A DNA stretch of 64,000 nt, taken from the NCBI RefSeq assembly GCF_052324685.1, contig NC_135225.1:6422193-6486192 (forward strand), given 5' to 3'. This document shows, piece after piece, positions 25,900 to 36,080 of this stretch (the stretch's first letter is position 1; every line of letters begins with the position of its first letter). The notes under the pieces were generated by a model. That model searched no databases, was not told the DNA's origin, and saw only the letters and a list, made by a program, of their open reading frames with translations. The position numbers and the translations under genes are program-made. The stretch is from Brachyhypopomus gauderio (Eukaryota > Chordata > Actinopteri > Gymnotiformes > Hypopomidae).

Positions 25900-28800
25900 T
25901 TAATCTTGTCCATCTTCTTCGGGCAGATCTTTTGGTCTAGGAATCAAGGCCTCTTTTATCTCAAATACGCTAATGATCTCCTGCAGAAGAGGAAAAAAGC
26001 AGAAATGACCCATTTCCCTGGCTCATTATGATCAGCCTCTAATCACAGTGTGATATTTGATTGATCAGAGTCATAACAACTAGAAATACTGCTGCGTTGC
26101 AACCGACCCGATGCATTATCTGGACAGTTCTGGTCCGGGTCGGAGGGTTGGAGTTAAACACATGCACAGTTAAACACATGCACAAGCTCACCTTCCAGCT
26201 GGCTTGACTGATGGAGATGATGCACTGCTGACGACTGGTGGCTCCACCGGGCTCTACCTCCCCCTCCTCAACTGGAGCTACCAGACACAAACACACAACT
26301 CTCAAAGGGACACTCAGCATGGTCAAGGTACCAATACATACTAAATGCTAACAAAGTGGCTGCAAAGACTTAATAATAATAATAATAATAATAATATTAA
26401 TATTATTCGCTATGAAAAAAAGACTCATGGCCCCTAAATGGTTAAAAATCTTACCTATGCAAGGAAGCTTTTCACTATCCAGATAAATCCTTGCCGCGCC
26501 ATCCTGAAATACCAAAGAGGGACAAAGAACTTACAAAACTATTTAAAAAAAACCCCCAATAAACAGAATTTGGACACGAGCCCTATTATAGCCAACTTTA
26601 CATGTACACTGCACTGTGGCAGCAACTTTAACACAGACTGCAACAGATACAAAGAAACAGCGATACGTCAGGCAGCAAAACAGCAAGATCCCCAGAAAAG
26701 TCATTTGACTTTTACACTTACCCTGATAAGAAACGATGTATGGAAAATGTTTTCCACTGTCCGGGAGAAGGAGGTAGGATCAATCACAAATTCATAATAA
26801 GATATAGGTGACTCTGCTGTGGAGATTGAGATTAAAGTGCTTATGTTATAAGAGAAAATGTTTCAACAGAAGATTATGGTCCATCCGCCCGCCTGCCCTC
26901 CAACACCACTATTATTGCCCCTCCAACAAGTGGGTTCTGCCATCTGCCTCTTCCGTAGGGGTATTTTGGATCACTCTGTCTGGCACTTTTACTAGGACCA
27001 ATTTGCCGTGAGAGTTCCTACAGGTGCTTTTTGCCCCTGACAACATGGCCCCAAGGATCATGCACTATAATAAGATTGTGATCTAGTTAGAATACATTTA
27101 GTAAATAAATAGTCATTATAGTAATTCTGTTATGGTTATAAGTGTGTTCATTGTGTTTTGTTTTTTGTGTTTCTTTTAAAACTCACTCAACATAATACCA
27201 AGAAAAACAAATAATTTACTAACGGTCATCAGAAAAGTATTTCCGCAGGTATCCCAGAATCCTCTCCACCTCTTTCTCTGTAGCTTCCTGATGCGATTCT
27301 TCCATTTTCTTTAACTGTAAAAATAAAACAAAAAAGTAGGGTACCAAGTCTAACAGAGCACATAATGGAGCACACAAAACCGATGAGGTTAAGTCAGACC
27401 TGAGTGGGCATGACACGTTTGGCTTCTTTGCCGGGAGCTTTCCTCTGTCTCTCAATACGTTGCCGTGGTGGGGGAGGTTCCGCCAGAAATGATCCCAACC
27501 TTAAATACAGAAGAAAACAAACATTGATGATATGACACCCAAAAACAGACAGTGTGGAAATGGACAATTCCCCCATGTTGCATCATTCACACTGTACAAC
27601 TAATGATTACTGAGACAAAGCATAAGATTATGTCTGAGCTCTGCTTAAACCATGTTTAGTTGGAACACACATGTAATGGAAGGAAGGGGCTGTTCTGAAG
27701 CAGGCTTCTGCTCTTCTGGAAAGTCTCTGCCAGGCATCTGGAGGCAAGTAACCATCTGAGCAGTTTTCTTCATCCTCCTCCTCATCTTCTAAGCGATTAA
27801 GACCCATAAAGGACAACTGTGATGGTAAATAAAAAAGTGATTAATTATATCTAAGGTGATGAATCATAGAATGCAACTGGCTACTTAATTTGGTGTGAAA
27901 ATAAACAATGCAATGAAACACAGAGATAATCAAACCTCACCAAATGCTGGGCGTATGCAGAAGGATCAAAAGAGGAACCCTCCGCATGCAGCTGACTGGC
28001 CTTCTCTCTCCCCAGGTCTGTGGCCAGAACCAGGAGCTGAGCATCCAGCGCGGCCTCACGAGCCTGCCTTACTGAAGACATACACAGAACGTTCCAGAAA
28101 CAGAACCGCAGCACAATAGAACGGCCACAGTATTCAGAATAATATGTGTTTATCACAGAATGCATATATTACCATTAGCAAACAACTTGTTGGCTTCTTC
28201 TAAGACATCAATGAGTTTATTGTTGGCAGGGTTCAGCATGTCTTCACGGTTTTCTGTGACAAAACAAAAATCAGAAGTTTTTTTGTTGTTGTTTCAGTAG
28301 ACAAATCACACATTCAAAAAAAGAAGATGCAGTCGAGGATTAGAAGAGAATAGCTGGTTCCTTTTTTATTGCAAGATGAGGTTTGAGACACCCTCTGGAG
28401 AATGACTGAAGAGAACAGAGTTGATTATGTAATCACCCCTCCTCCTTTTACAAACTAGTTTTTGAAATTCCATTATTTCCAAATAACGCATTATTTAATA
28501 TAATGCAAATTGAAATTCAATATAATACAAGTTGTAGTTTGGTAATATTATATCCAAACTAATGACAACACTTAAAAATAAATAAAAGAGCATCTTACAC
28601 CACTTGGTACATGTAAGAAAGTTGTTGTTCTTTGCTTGTTGCAGGCATGATGCACCTTGCACTACTCAAGAATCACCTAAACTCTAAGAACTTAGGTTTC
28701 ATCATTTTAACCATTTCTAATTAAGGGTTCAAACCCTTCTGTCCAGAAACATTATATTTACACATGATGAGTAACAGCAGTTACAAGACACTCGAGTTGA

Positions 28801-29065
28801 AAATGACACACGTGAGGGGTGAGACTCGAGTCTAGTGCTGGAACTCACGATGAACAGAGTTGATGAGATCTCTGTACTGGCTCCTTATCTCCCTTCGTCG
28901 GGCTGGGTCATCATCTTCATCATGGATCCCTGATGGACCAGCACCATCATCCTCATCTCCCGTGTCTGCCGCTCGTTCTGGTCTACCACGTCCGCCGAAT
29001 CCATTGGAGTGTCCAGCCGACTCCTCCTGGCTTCCTCGGCTAACCATCCTCTTCCTCTCGGACAT
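25900..29065 (-). CDS. nsmce4a: nsmce4a, SMC5-SMC6 complex kleisin subunit Nse4
   Basis: Ten coding exons join in frame: 29065-28849, 28253-28173, 28071-27941, 27816-27671, 27499-27400, 27314-27224, 26816-26722, 26503-26455, 26277-26192 and 25980-25900 (TAA at 25902-25900). They total 1077 nt, or 358 aa; human NSMCE4A is about 385. After an acidic N-terminus comes [18 protein letters not shown] and [20 protein letters not shown], the conserved Nse4 N-terminal domain. The middle has [19 protein letters not shown], and the C-terminal winged-helix region has [18 protein letters not shown] and [20 protein letters not shown]. The protein bridges the Smc5 and Smc6 heads and binds the MAGE-type subunit Nse3 in the nucleus, for recombinational repair. 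The donor after 27224 is a weaker GTTAGT, where unspliced reading would hit a stop at once. The start was chosen as the first ATG in the open frame. Confidence 0.95.
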
Positions 29066-30106
29066 CTCCAGCGCAGATGTGTTTACAGGATTGAAGACGC
29101 GCTGTTGGGGATTATAGACATTTATATTCGTGGACTCTTGTCATTTACTTGCAGGCTGGCACACTAAAATTAAGACTGCACCACGAGAGCACTGCGCTCT
29201 TCACTCAAGTTTGTTACTTACAGTAGTTATGTCGCTCCCTTAACTATATAATCTATATAATCTAGCTGCCATGCAGATTAGGACTAATGCAGATTAATGG
29301 CTTCCCGCGAAAATAAGGACGTCGACTGCTTCCTGGTTTCAGCCTGCACGTCGCGTCCAAATTACGTTGAAACTAGTTATCTTACTACTATATGCTTTTA
29401 TACATTTCCCTTGATACCAATATTAATTTGTTGCTGTAATAAATATGGAAATATACGGAACATATAGATGTCCACTCGCTTTACAGCTGATGTAGACTAC
29501 ATGATATAGTTTTATGGAAACAAGAACCTGAGCCACCTGGTTGTCGGATGAAAACACGAATAATCACATGAACCACGGTCAGGAGAATCAGAGCGGGAGA
29601 TAATTACATTCAAAGTAAGTTTTAAAGTAACTATTTTAAACTTCAAATCGTTAACCACCTACATGAAATTATCGAAATGTCCACTGTAAAAAAAAAAAAA
29701 AAAGAAAGTTACTCGATTATCGCAATTCACGTATTTCCGCGCACAGTCGCGGATCCTCAACGCATAGTTCACACCGCGACGCGCTTGGTATGATTTGTAG
29801 ATCGCTGGAGGGCGCGCGGCTTGTCGCGAGCGTTCGTTCTGACTCCTCCCACTGGAAGAAACAGTCCGCATAGTTTCCGGAAGTGAACCAACTCGTGATG
29901 GCAGGAGGAGAGGCAGAGCGGAGGATGAGTTAGTGAGCAAATATCGAAAGGCCTGTCCGTTGGAAAGAGATTTTTCATAACCTACTGTGATGGACGCATT
30001 AAAAGCAGCGAAAGACAGAGCTGTTGCCAGTGTGTTGACGCTTTGAGGATCTGGCATCGAGTGATAACCGCTTTGCTTCCTTGTCTGCATCTCAACTTCA
30101 GCCAAT
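29066..30106. promoter_or_regulatory. divergent promoter region between nsmce4a and hps6
   Basis: About 1.04 kb separates the nsmce4a and hps6 start codons, which point away from each other. The hps6-proximal part (about 29740-29860) is rich in CpG, with several CGCG sites, and contains a short A tract at 29689-29704. No TATA box is evident at a convincing position. Both genes are expected to be broadly expressed, which fits a shared CpG-type bidirectional promoter. Transcription starts cannot be placed from sequence alone. Confidence 0.5.
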
Positions 30107-32647
30107 ATGACGCGACATGCGCTGGAGCAGCTGACAGATTTTGGTGACTTTACGAGGGGTAAAGAGTTGAAGGATGTGTTGAAACGATCGTGCTCTGTCA
30201 GCTCTGGGAAAAACTGTTTCTCGGATGTTCGCGTCAGTCCAGACGGGCGGCACGTCCATGTCATCCTGCATTCTCCAAATTCTCAGCAAAGTGATCTCAT
30301 GACATTTGACAAGTATTTAAGACCTCATCTTGTACAATGCCAGAAGCATCTCGACCTGATGCTCACACGGGATGTCCCGATAGTTGACCTCATTTATTTC
30401 CATCAAAGCAACGTTGATGATGGTGTCACTCTGCTCGGGATCATATTTGAGAACGGACGGGCTGAATTCTGGAGATTCTCAGAGAGTAAGTCTGGATGGC
30501 ACTTGCTCCAAACCGTGGATCTCTGTAACGGTCCTACAGCCAAGATTATTTCTGTTTGCATCAGTCAACATTTTATCATATGGTGTGAGGAGAGACCTCC
30601 GTCAAACAGCTCTTCTGTCCACAATCTGTCTTGTAGTAACTTAAGATTCTGCATCTGTAAAAGAACTTTTGACATAGATGAGGGGGGTGTCAATTTAGGA
30701 GGTGTGAAAATTGCTTTGCACAATAATCCTCGTTACTCGGTTATCAGTTCTGGGGATATAGTGTATTTGCTGCCTGATGTAAAAGAAGAGTCTTTCGCCA
30801 GTATTTCAAAAGTGTTTTTAACATGGTCCCCACAGCAAGGGATCTTTAAAGTCCACAGTGTCAGTAATGGAACACTCCTTATCAAAAATCCCACGGCCAA
30901 TAAGGAGTCTGACTTCAGGAGTCTGATGATGGACTGCATTGGGATTCTGCCCATTATCAGCCCTCCTGATGTGTGTGGGTTTTGCCCTACAGGACGTGGG
31001 GATCTTCTGCTTCTCCTCAGTTCTGGGTGGGTCTCACTTATGCAGAGAGATGGCATTTTACGTCAAATTTATAAACTCCCTGACAACTGCCTCACTACTT
31101 GTGGGGTACAAAACAGCTTAAATATTTATCATGACATCCTCGCACTAAGTGTGGGAAAGATGATGTATTTGATTGATGTTAAGTGTGGCCTAGAGTTGGA
31201 CAGGATCACTCTGAAAAAGGAGGGCCTCTTTGTGAACTGTTTGGAGAGTCGTTCTCCACAGATGCTCTCGGAGGCTGGCTTATTTGTGGTCACCCAAACA
31301 GAGACTGAAGCCAAATCCAAAGCTAATTCAGAGAACATGCAGTCAAGTGCAGTTTTGGTTGAGGCTGTGTTTGATGAGGCCTGCAAATATTACCAGCAGA
31401 GAAGTCTTAGCACCACACAGCTAACAGCAGAGAAACTCAGGAAAGGTGGGATGTTCCAGGCACCTATCTCACTGGCGGCCATCATCAGGGATTACTTGAT
31501 CAATCAGAAGCTAAAAACTGCCGTGAAGGATTCTTCAGGACATGATAAATTGTTAATCTCTCTTGACTCTGAGCTTAAAAGTCTTGTTGCTCTGGAGGAC
31601 ATTAAAACATCAATGGTGAAGGCCTCGGAAAAGGATCTTGGACGTTTCTGTGAGACACTTGTTCAGCAGGAAATATGCAGACTACTCAGCTCAGAAATAG
31701 ATAAAGAAAACCTTCAGTATCTGAATAGTATCTTCCATCTGTTCCCCACTGAGGCCTGGCAAGCCGTACAGGCTGTTCTCCATTTCAAGTGCAATGGTGA
31801 GGGTTCATTATCGACCAAAGCTCCTGCTGAACTGTGGAAGATTGTCCTAAGTCCTGTTCATACAGTGGCTACCATCACCCAGCAGAAGCATGCCCCCGCC
31901 AATGCTGTGCTACCCATCTTTGAGTTGCTGTGTAAATCCATGTTTAAATTTCAGCCAAGCTGGCTTCCAATGTTTCTTGAGCTGGCACAGCAGCAGTCTG
32001 GCACCTCCTCCAGCTCAAGCTGGAGTTATGGAGTGAAGGAGAGCTCTGAGAGTCTACCCTTGTACAAGCGGGCGCTCGCCGTCATCCCTGGCAAAGGTGA
32101 TTACCAGGACTTGGAGGTGGAGCTGCTGTTATGTAGCCAGCGGCCTAATGCAGTAATGCAAGCCCTCCGCATCCTTATAGGGCTGGGTCAGTGGGGTCGT
32201 GTTACCCAGGTTGCAGAGAGGTTTTGCCGCCAAAGCCCCATTCTCAACAAAGAGATTTTTACCACCCTGCTGTGTGAGGTGTCCCAGCACAGAGACCTTG
32301 ACCCCTACCTAGATTTACTTTGGACCCTTTGTCCAGAGGACATGACTGTTACTGGAATTTTGAACATAGTGCTGAAGAACCTGCCCTCCACCGCACAGTC
32401 CTCAGGGCCGTTCCAGGGACACACCGGTGACGGCCAGCCAACCATTGGGCTTCTGAAGCCTCTGCTGAGTAGAGTTCTGCAGCGGGAGACCAAGCCGAGC
32501 CAGAGGTATGCAGACATCTTGCAGTCTCCCTCCCTCCCACCTCCAACACCTCCACGACAGGTCAAAGATCTGACCAGGATCAACAGCGAGCTGGACATTG
32601 AGCAAAAGGAGAACCATTCCTCTGAGTCTCAAGTTAACTGTGTTTAA
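30107..32647 (+). CDS. hps6: hps6, BLOC-2 complex subunit
   Basis: A single-exon gene of 846 codons, with no intron, like mammalian HPS6 (about 775 aa). The start MTRHALEQLTDFGDF is the first ATG of the open frame. Recognisable family segments are VRVSPDGRHVHVILHS near the N-terminus, EACKYYQQRSLSTTQLTAEK in the middle (human: EACGYYQRRSL...QLT), LPLYKRALAVIPG, and YADILQSPSLPPPTPPR near the end. The N-terminal half looks like a beta-propeller and the C-terminal half is helical. HPS6 forms BLOC-2 with HPS3 and HPS5 and directs cargo to lysosome-related organelles such as melanosomes and platelet dense granules. The C-terminus runs about 27 residues past the PPPTPPR motif that nearly ends the human protein. 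The orientation toward ldb1 matches human. Confidence 0.97.
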   Translation: MTRHALEQLTDFGDFTRGKELKDVLKRSCSVSSGKNCFSDVRVSPDGRHVHVILHSPNSQQSDLMTFDKYLRPHLVQCQKHLDLMLTRDVPIVDLIYFHQSNVDDGVTLLGIIFENGRAEFWRFSESKSGWHLLQTVDLCNGPTAKIISVCISQHFIIWCEERPPSNSSSVHNLSCSNLRFCICKRTFDIDEGGVNLGGVKIALHNNPRYSVISSGDIVYLLPDVKEESFASISKVFLTWSPQQGIFKVHSVSNGTLLIKNPTANKESDFRSLMMDCIGILPIISPPDVCGFCPTGRGDLLLLLSSGWVSLMQRDGILRQIYKLPDNCLTTCGVQNSLNIYHDILALSVGKMMYLIDVKCGLELDRITLKKEGLFVNCLESRSPQMLSEAGLFVVTQTETEAKSKANSENMQSSAVLVEAVFDEACKYYQQRSLSTTQLTAEKLRKGGMFQAPISLAAIIRDYLINQKLKTAVKDSSGHDKLLISLDSELKSLVALEDIKTSMVKASEKDLGRFCETLVQQEICRLLSSEIDKENLQYLNSIFHLFPTEAWQAVQAVLHFKCNGEGSLSTKAPAELWKIVLSPVHTVATITQQKHAPANAVLPIFELLCKSMFKFQPSWLPMFLELAQQQSGTSSSSSWSYGVKESSESLPLYKRALAVIPGKGDYQDLEVELLLCSQRPNAVMQALRILIGLGQWGRVTQVAERFCRQSPILNKEIFTTLLCEVSQHRDLDPYLDLLWTLCPEDMTVTGILNIVLKNLPSTAQSSGPFQGHTGDGQPTIGLLKPLLSRVLQRETKPSQRYADILQSPSLPPPTPPRQVKDLTRINSELDIEQKENHSSESQVNCV

Positions 32648-33093
32648 CATTTCCACCCATCAGTCCTCTCACTTCTGCACAAGACATGCTTAAAACTACA
32701 TGCTGAAAACTTTGTTCCAAAATGAGATATCATGCCATTTACTAGTTAAAGGCTTTAAAAAGTTATGATTACTTTACATTGAACTGAAGTTTGGGTAGAA
32801 TGTTAGACAAGTTTTATTTGAAATGTTATGAAATGTTGAATCGTTTTAGCATTCTTACATACTTGATGTTCTGTTTTTAACAACATTGTACAGAAGGTTC
32901 AGTTGATGTTTTGGTGTTGTTTGTTGAGACATTATCATGTTCTTATTTAATCTCCATGGAAAGTTATTTGCTAAATTGAAGACATGCTCTTTTCCACCTT
33001 ATTCAGAAGTGCCAGTGATAGGAAAACAAGTACGGAATCGAGTACAACCCTTCATGGCATACAGTGAAGACACAATGCAAGTCGTGGAAAAAG

Positions 33094-33099
33094 AATAAA
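33094..33099 (+). terminator. hps6: hps6 polyadenylation signal
   Basis: AATAAA lies 447 bases after the hps6 stop on the same strand. It is the best candidate 3' end signal in the AT-rich region 32648-33100. Confidence 0.5.
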
Positions 33100-33216
33100 C
33101 AGTTCTTTACCTATTGTGGGGTAAAGGGTTAGAACCAATGTGCTGAATAACCTTACCTTGGAAAAACTACATTCATTGGCTTGATGTGGCAGTGCAAAGG
33201 CACTGGAGCAGGACGT

Positions 33217-33306
33217 GTACTGGGGTTGGGTCCCACTGAGCCACTGGTACTGGGGTTGGGTCCCACTGAGCCACTGGTACTGGGGTTGGGTCCCACTGAG
33301 CCACTG
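33217..33306. repeat. three perfect 30-bp tandem copies
   Basis: The unit GTACTGGGGTTGGGTCCCAC plus GAG-CCACTG context repeats with period 30: 33217-33246, 33247-33276 and 33277-33306. The copies look identical. They lie just past the hps6 poly(A) signal and have no coding context. Confidence 0.9.
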
Positions 33307-33614
33307 GTGCCAGCTCTTCAGTGACATTTAAATTGCTACTGTTGACACTACATTATAGAACATGTATCTTAAAGATGCATCAAGAAATCATGCATCACAA
33401 GAAAGACTTGTTCATATTATTGAATGAGTTGAACGAATGAGTTATGTACAACAGTGTATTGTGTCTTAAATGTGCATGATCACAGCTTTAATAGTATAAC
33501 CTAAGGATATTTACATGTAAATATACTTCAAAAGTATCATATTAGAAACACATTTCTGAAGACATGCAATTATAAAAGGTGGAATGGAAAATAATTAAAG
33601 ATGGTTTATATAAG

Positions 33615-33616
<2 letters not shown>

Positions 33617-33655
<39 letters not shown>
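33617..33655. repeat. (TG)n microsatellite
   Basis: Uninterrupted TG repeat between hps6 and the prominin gene. Confidence 0.95.
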
Positions 33656-33656
<1 letters not shown>

Positions 33657-34255
33657 GCCATGTGTTATTTTAAAGCTGTCCTTCCTATTGATATAGACCA
33701 TTCAATTTACTTCACATTTCCTACAAACCAGTGTCTTTTGCATAACTCATATGGACGATTAGGTACATACATGGACAGCAGTGGTGAGCTGAGTACAGGC
33801 AGACTGACCTGGAGGTCCTGGTTTGGCTGGAGGTCCAATCACTGCATCTACGTGGTGGCTGTCACACACTCGCCGGGTCCATTAAAGTCCCACCGCATCC
33901 CAAACACTTGCAGCCCTGTTTAAAATTGAATTTGCAGTAAATTGCATTAAGTATCAAATGACACTGAGTAGCATCAGAATGAAACATGCTGCATGTGACA
34001 GACTTCTTTAGTTCAGTGGGGATCCTTTACGAACTTTTGTTAGATACTTTTACAAATGTTACAAATTGTTGTTTTTATGACTACAGGTAAAAGGTTTATA
34101 TATATTTATTTTTTATTATTGTGTAAAGTAAACTGTTCTAAACTGCTGTGGGCATGGTTTTCTAGAAAAATGCATATGCATAAAAAATATCTTTGTATGT
34201 TGTTTTCAAAGCCATTTTGTCAGTATATGTACCATGTGTTCCAGGTACTTATACA

Positions 34256-34500
34256 ATGTATGGATAAAAGTATTGGGAGACCTACACATTAGTAGTTACA
34301 TGAGCTTTCATGACGTCCCATTCTAAATCCTTAGACATTTATAAGGAGTCCCCCCACCCCACCCCTTCGCTACTATAACCTAAAGGTGTTTGATGGGGTT
34401 TAGATCAGGGCTCTATGCGAACCAGTCAAGTTCTTCTGCACCAGACTTGCCCAGCCATGGTTGTATGGATCCTGCTTTGTGCTAGGTGCTTGATTTTATA
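34256..34500. mobile_element. degraded DNA-transposon-like repeat fragment
   Basis: The text GTATGGATAAAAGTATTGGG, followed by CATGACGTCCCATTCTAAAT and then GATGGGGTTTAGATCAGGGC, matches a repeat I know to be dispersed in many fish genomes and related to Tc1-type elements. It is internally deleted. Family assignment is from memory and needs a repeat library search. Confidence 0.55.
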
Positions 34501-34669
34501 CATTTGTGGCAATGGGACTGTATTCAATTCAGTGGTTAGGAGGTGTGTACAAGATTACGAGTATCATTCCCAATATGAAAGGGCTCATCTAATTCTATCT
34601 GTCTGTTTCTCAAACCTGGAATGGTACTCCAAAAGTGGAGTAATTCCCTGGCAATTAAAGATTCTACTA

Positions 34670-34890
34670 GAAAGGTATAAAAAAATAAAATATTTGTTTT
34701 CTTTGCCTTCTACACAGTACCCTACGTATTCAAATTCAGAGCATAAGCTTTATTAAAATAAGTTTTTGTAAAATGTTCAGACATAATCCAGTTTATCATA
34801 CAGCTAAATTAGATTAAAATATTTGGGCTTTAACACTGGTACTGTGTAGAAGGTAAAGAAAACAAATACTTTTCTATTTTGATACCTTTC
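34670..34890. repeat. fold-back element with about 52-bp inverted arms
   Basis: The left arm is 34670-34721 and the right arm 34838-34890. The reverse complement of the right arm matches the left at most positions, including the shared run CCTTCTACACAGTACC, with an AT-rich spacer of about 116 bases. The structure suggests a MITE or another foldback element. No obvious target-site duplication was seen. Confidence 0.75.
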
Positions 34891-35739
34891 TCCTTGTTGT
34901 AAATTCAGATATGTGGTATGACATTCAAAAAAATTTATTGTACAGAAATTCAATCTAAATCAAATCAGTTTTATTTTTCCCCCACAAGCCACAAATGTTC
35001 TATAAAGATTAGGGTTATTTTCATAGTGTTACCAATAGAGGGCCTATCATGTACCTACTGGTGGCCACTATTAATCCAGATATGGAGTAGGCTATGAACC
35101 TACGTCAGGCACCAATCTTGTTTGGGTTTAGTGTCACTGCTGCATTTGTAAATATGTAAATTTTGAACCTTCAGTGCAGTATTAGTAAATGGTGTCTGCT
35201 GAAGGTATGTTCAGCTTTCTGTCTCCTGAGCAGTGGAGCTATGTTTGGAATTCAAGTGTTGTGTAACCTGTATGCTGATCACCGGTTCACAGTGCCCTGC
35301 GAGGGCAGTTGTGCTAATAGCCCATGAGGGTGTGAAGTGTGCTGGACCAGGAGCACAGGGGACTGCCCCAGGGCAACCACACCAAGCACTTCTTTACACC
35401 AAACACACAGCTTCAGTACAGCAGTGAGGAAGAGCTGCCATATTGTGCAGTGAGCATTAGAGTGGACCATAAGAGGCAGCAGACGGTTCAATAGAACTCA
35501 TAACATAACTTCACAGAATAGGCTCAGTGGTCAAACTCTATACCGCTTAACCAAAGTGAGGCAAAACCACTGACTCTCAAAGCAGACTTTTCAGAAGGGT
35601 GCCTTGCCATGTGATACTGCTGCCTCCAATGTATTGATTGTGTTTCTAATTTTAGAGCACACGACTTGGAGGTTAATGCTTTATTGACAGGTTGGTTGAG
35701 AAAAAAAACACCACAGGTAGCCATGTTGGCAGTAGTATG

Positions 35740-35745
35740 TTTATT
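35740..35745 (-). terminator. prominin gene polyadenylation signal
   Basis: AATAAA on the minus strand, about 340 bases past the predicted stop at 36081. It is a plausible 3' end by position. Confidence 0.5.
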
Positions 35746-36080
35746 AGACAGTGTTCTTGTTTGAAATGATATAATAACTTATTGCATTAGGGACCACATA
35801 TTAAAAAAAATGTACAGTACACATACAGTAATATGAAATGAAATGAAATGAAAATCAGGCGTCCAGTGTTTCTTATAAGGTGCATGCGTGCTATAGTCAT
35901 GAGCTCACGTCATGGAAAAAGCTTTTGGTTGGGATGTTCCTAATCCAGAGGGCACACATCTTCCTCATTCCACGTAATCCCTCAGGTCTCGAGGTTTATG
36001 TGTTCGTTTTTGGATCCAGTATCCAGTGTGTGAAACTCTTGTTCAGTCCATTCTGAAGTGAAAACGAACGAATGCTTCTC

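Larger units (their letters stand above)
32648..36080. other. intergenic region between hps6 and the prominin gene
   Basis: It contains the hps6 3' UTR, a 30-bp tandem repeat, a TG repeat (33617-33655), a transposon-derived fragment (about 34256-34500), a fold-back repeat (34670-34890), and on the far side the prominin 3' UTR from about 35740. No further gene is supported. Confidence 0.6.
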
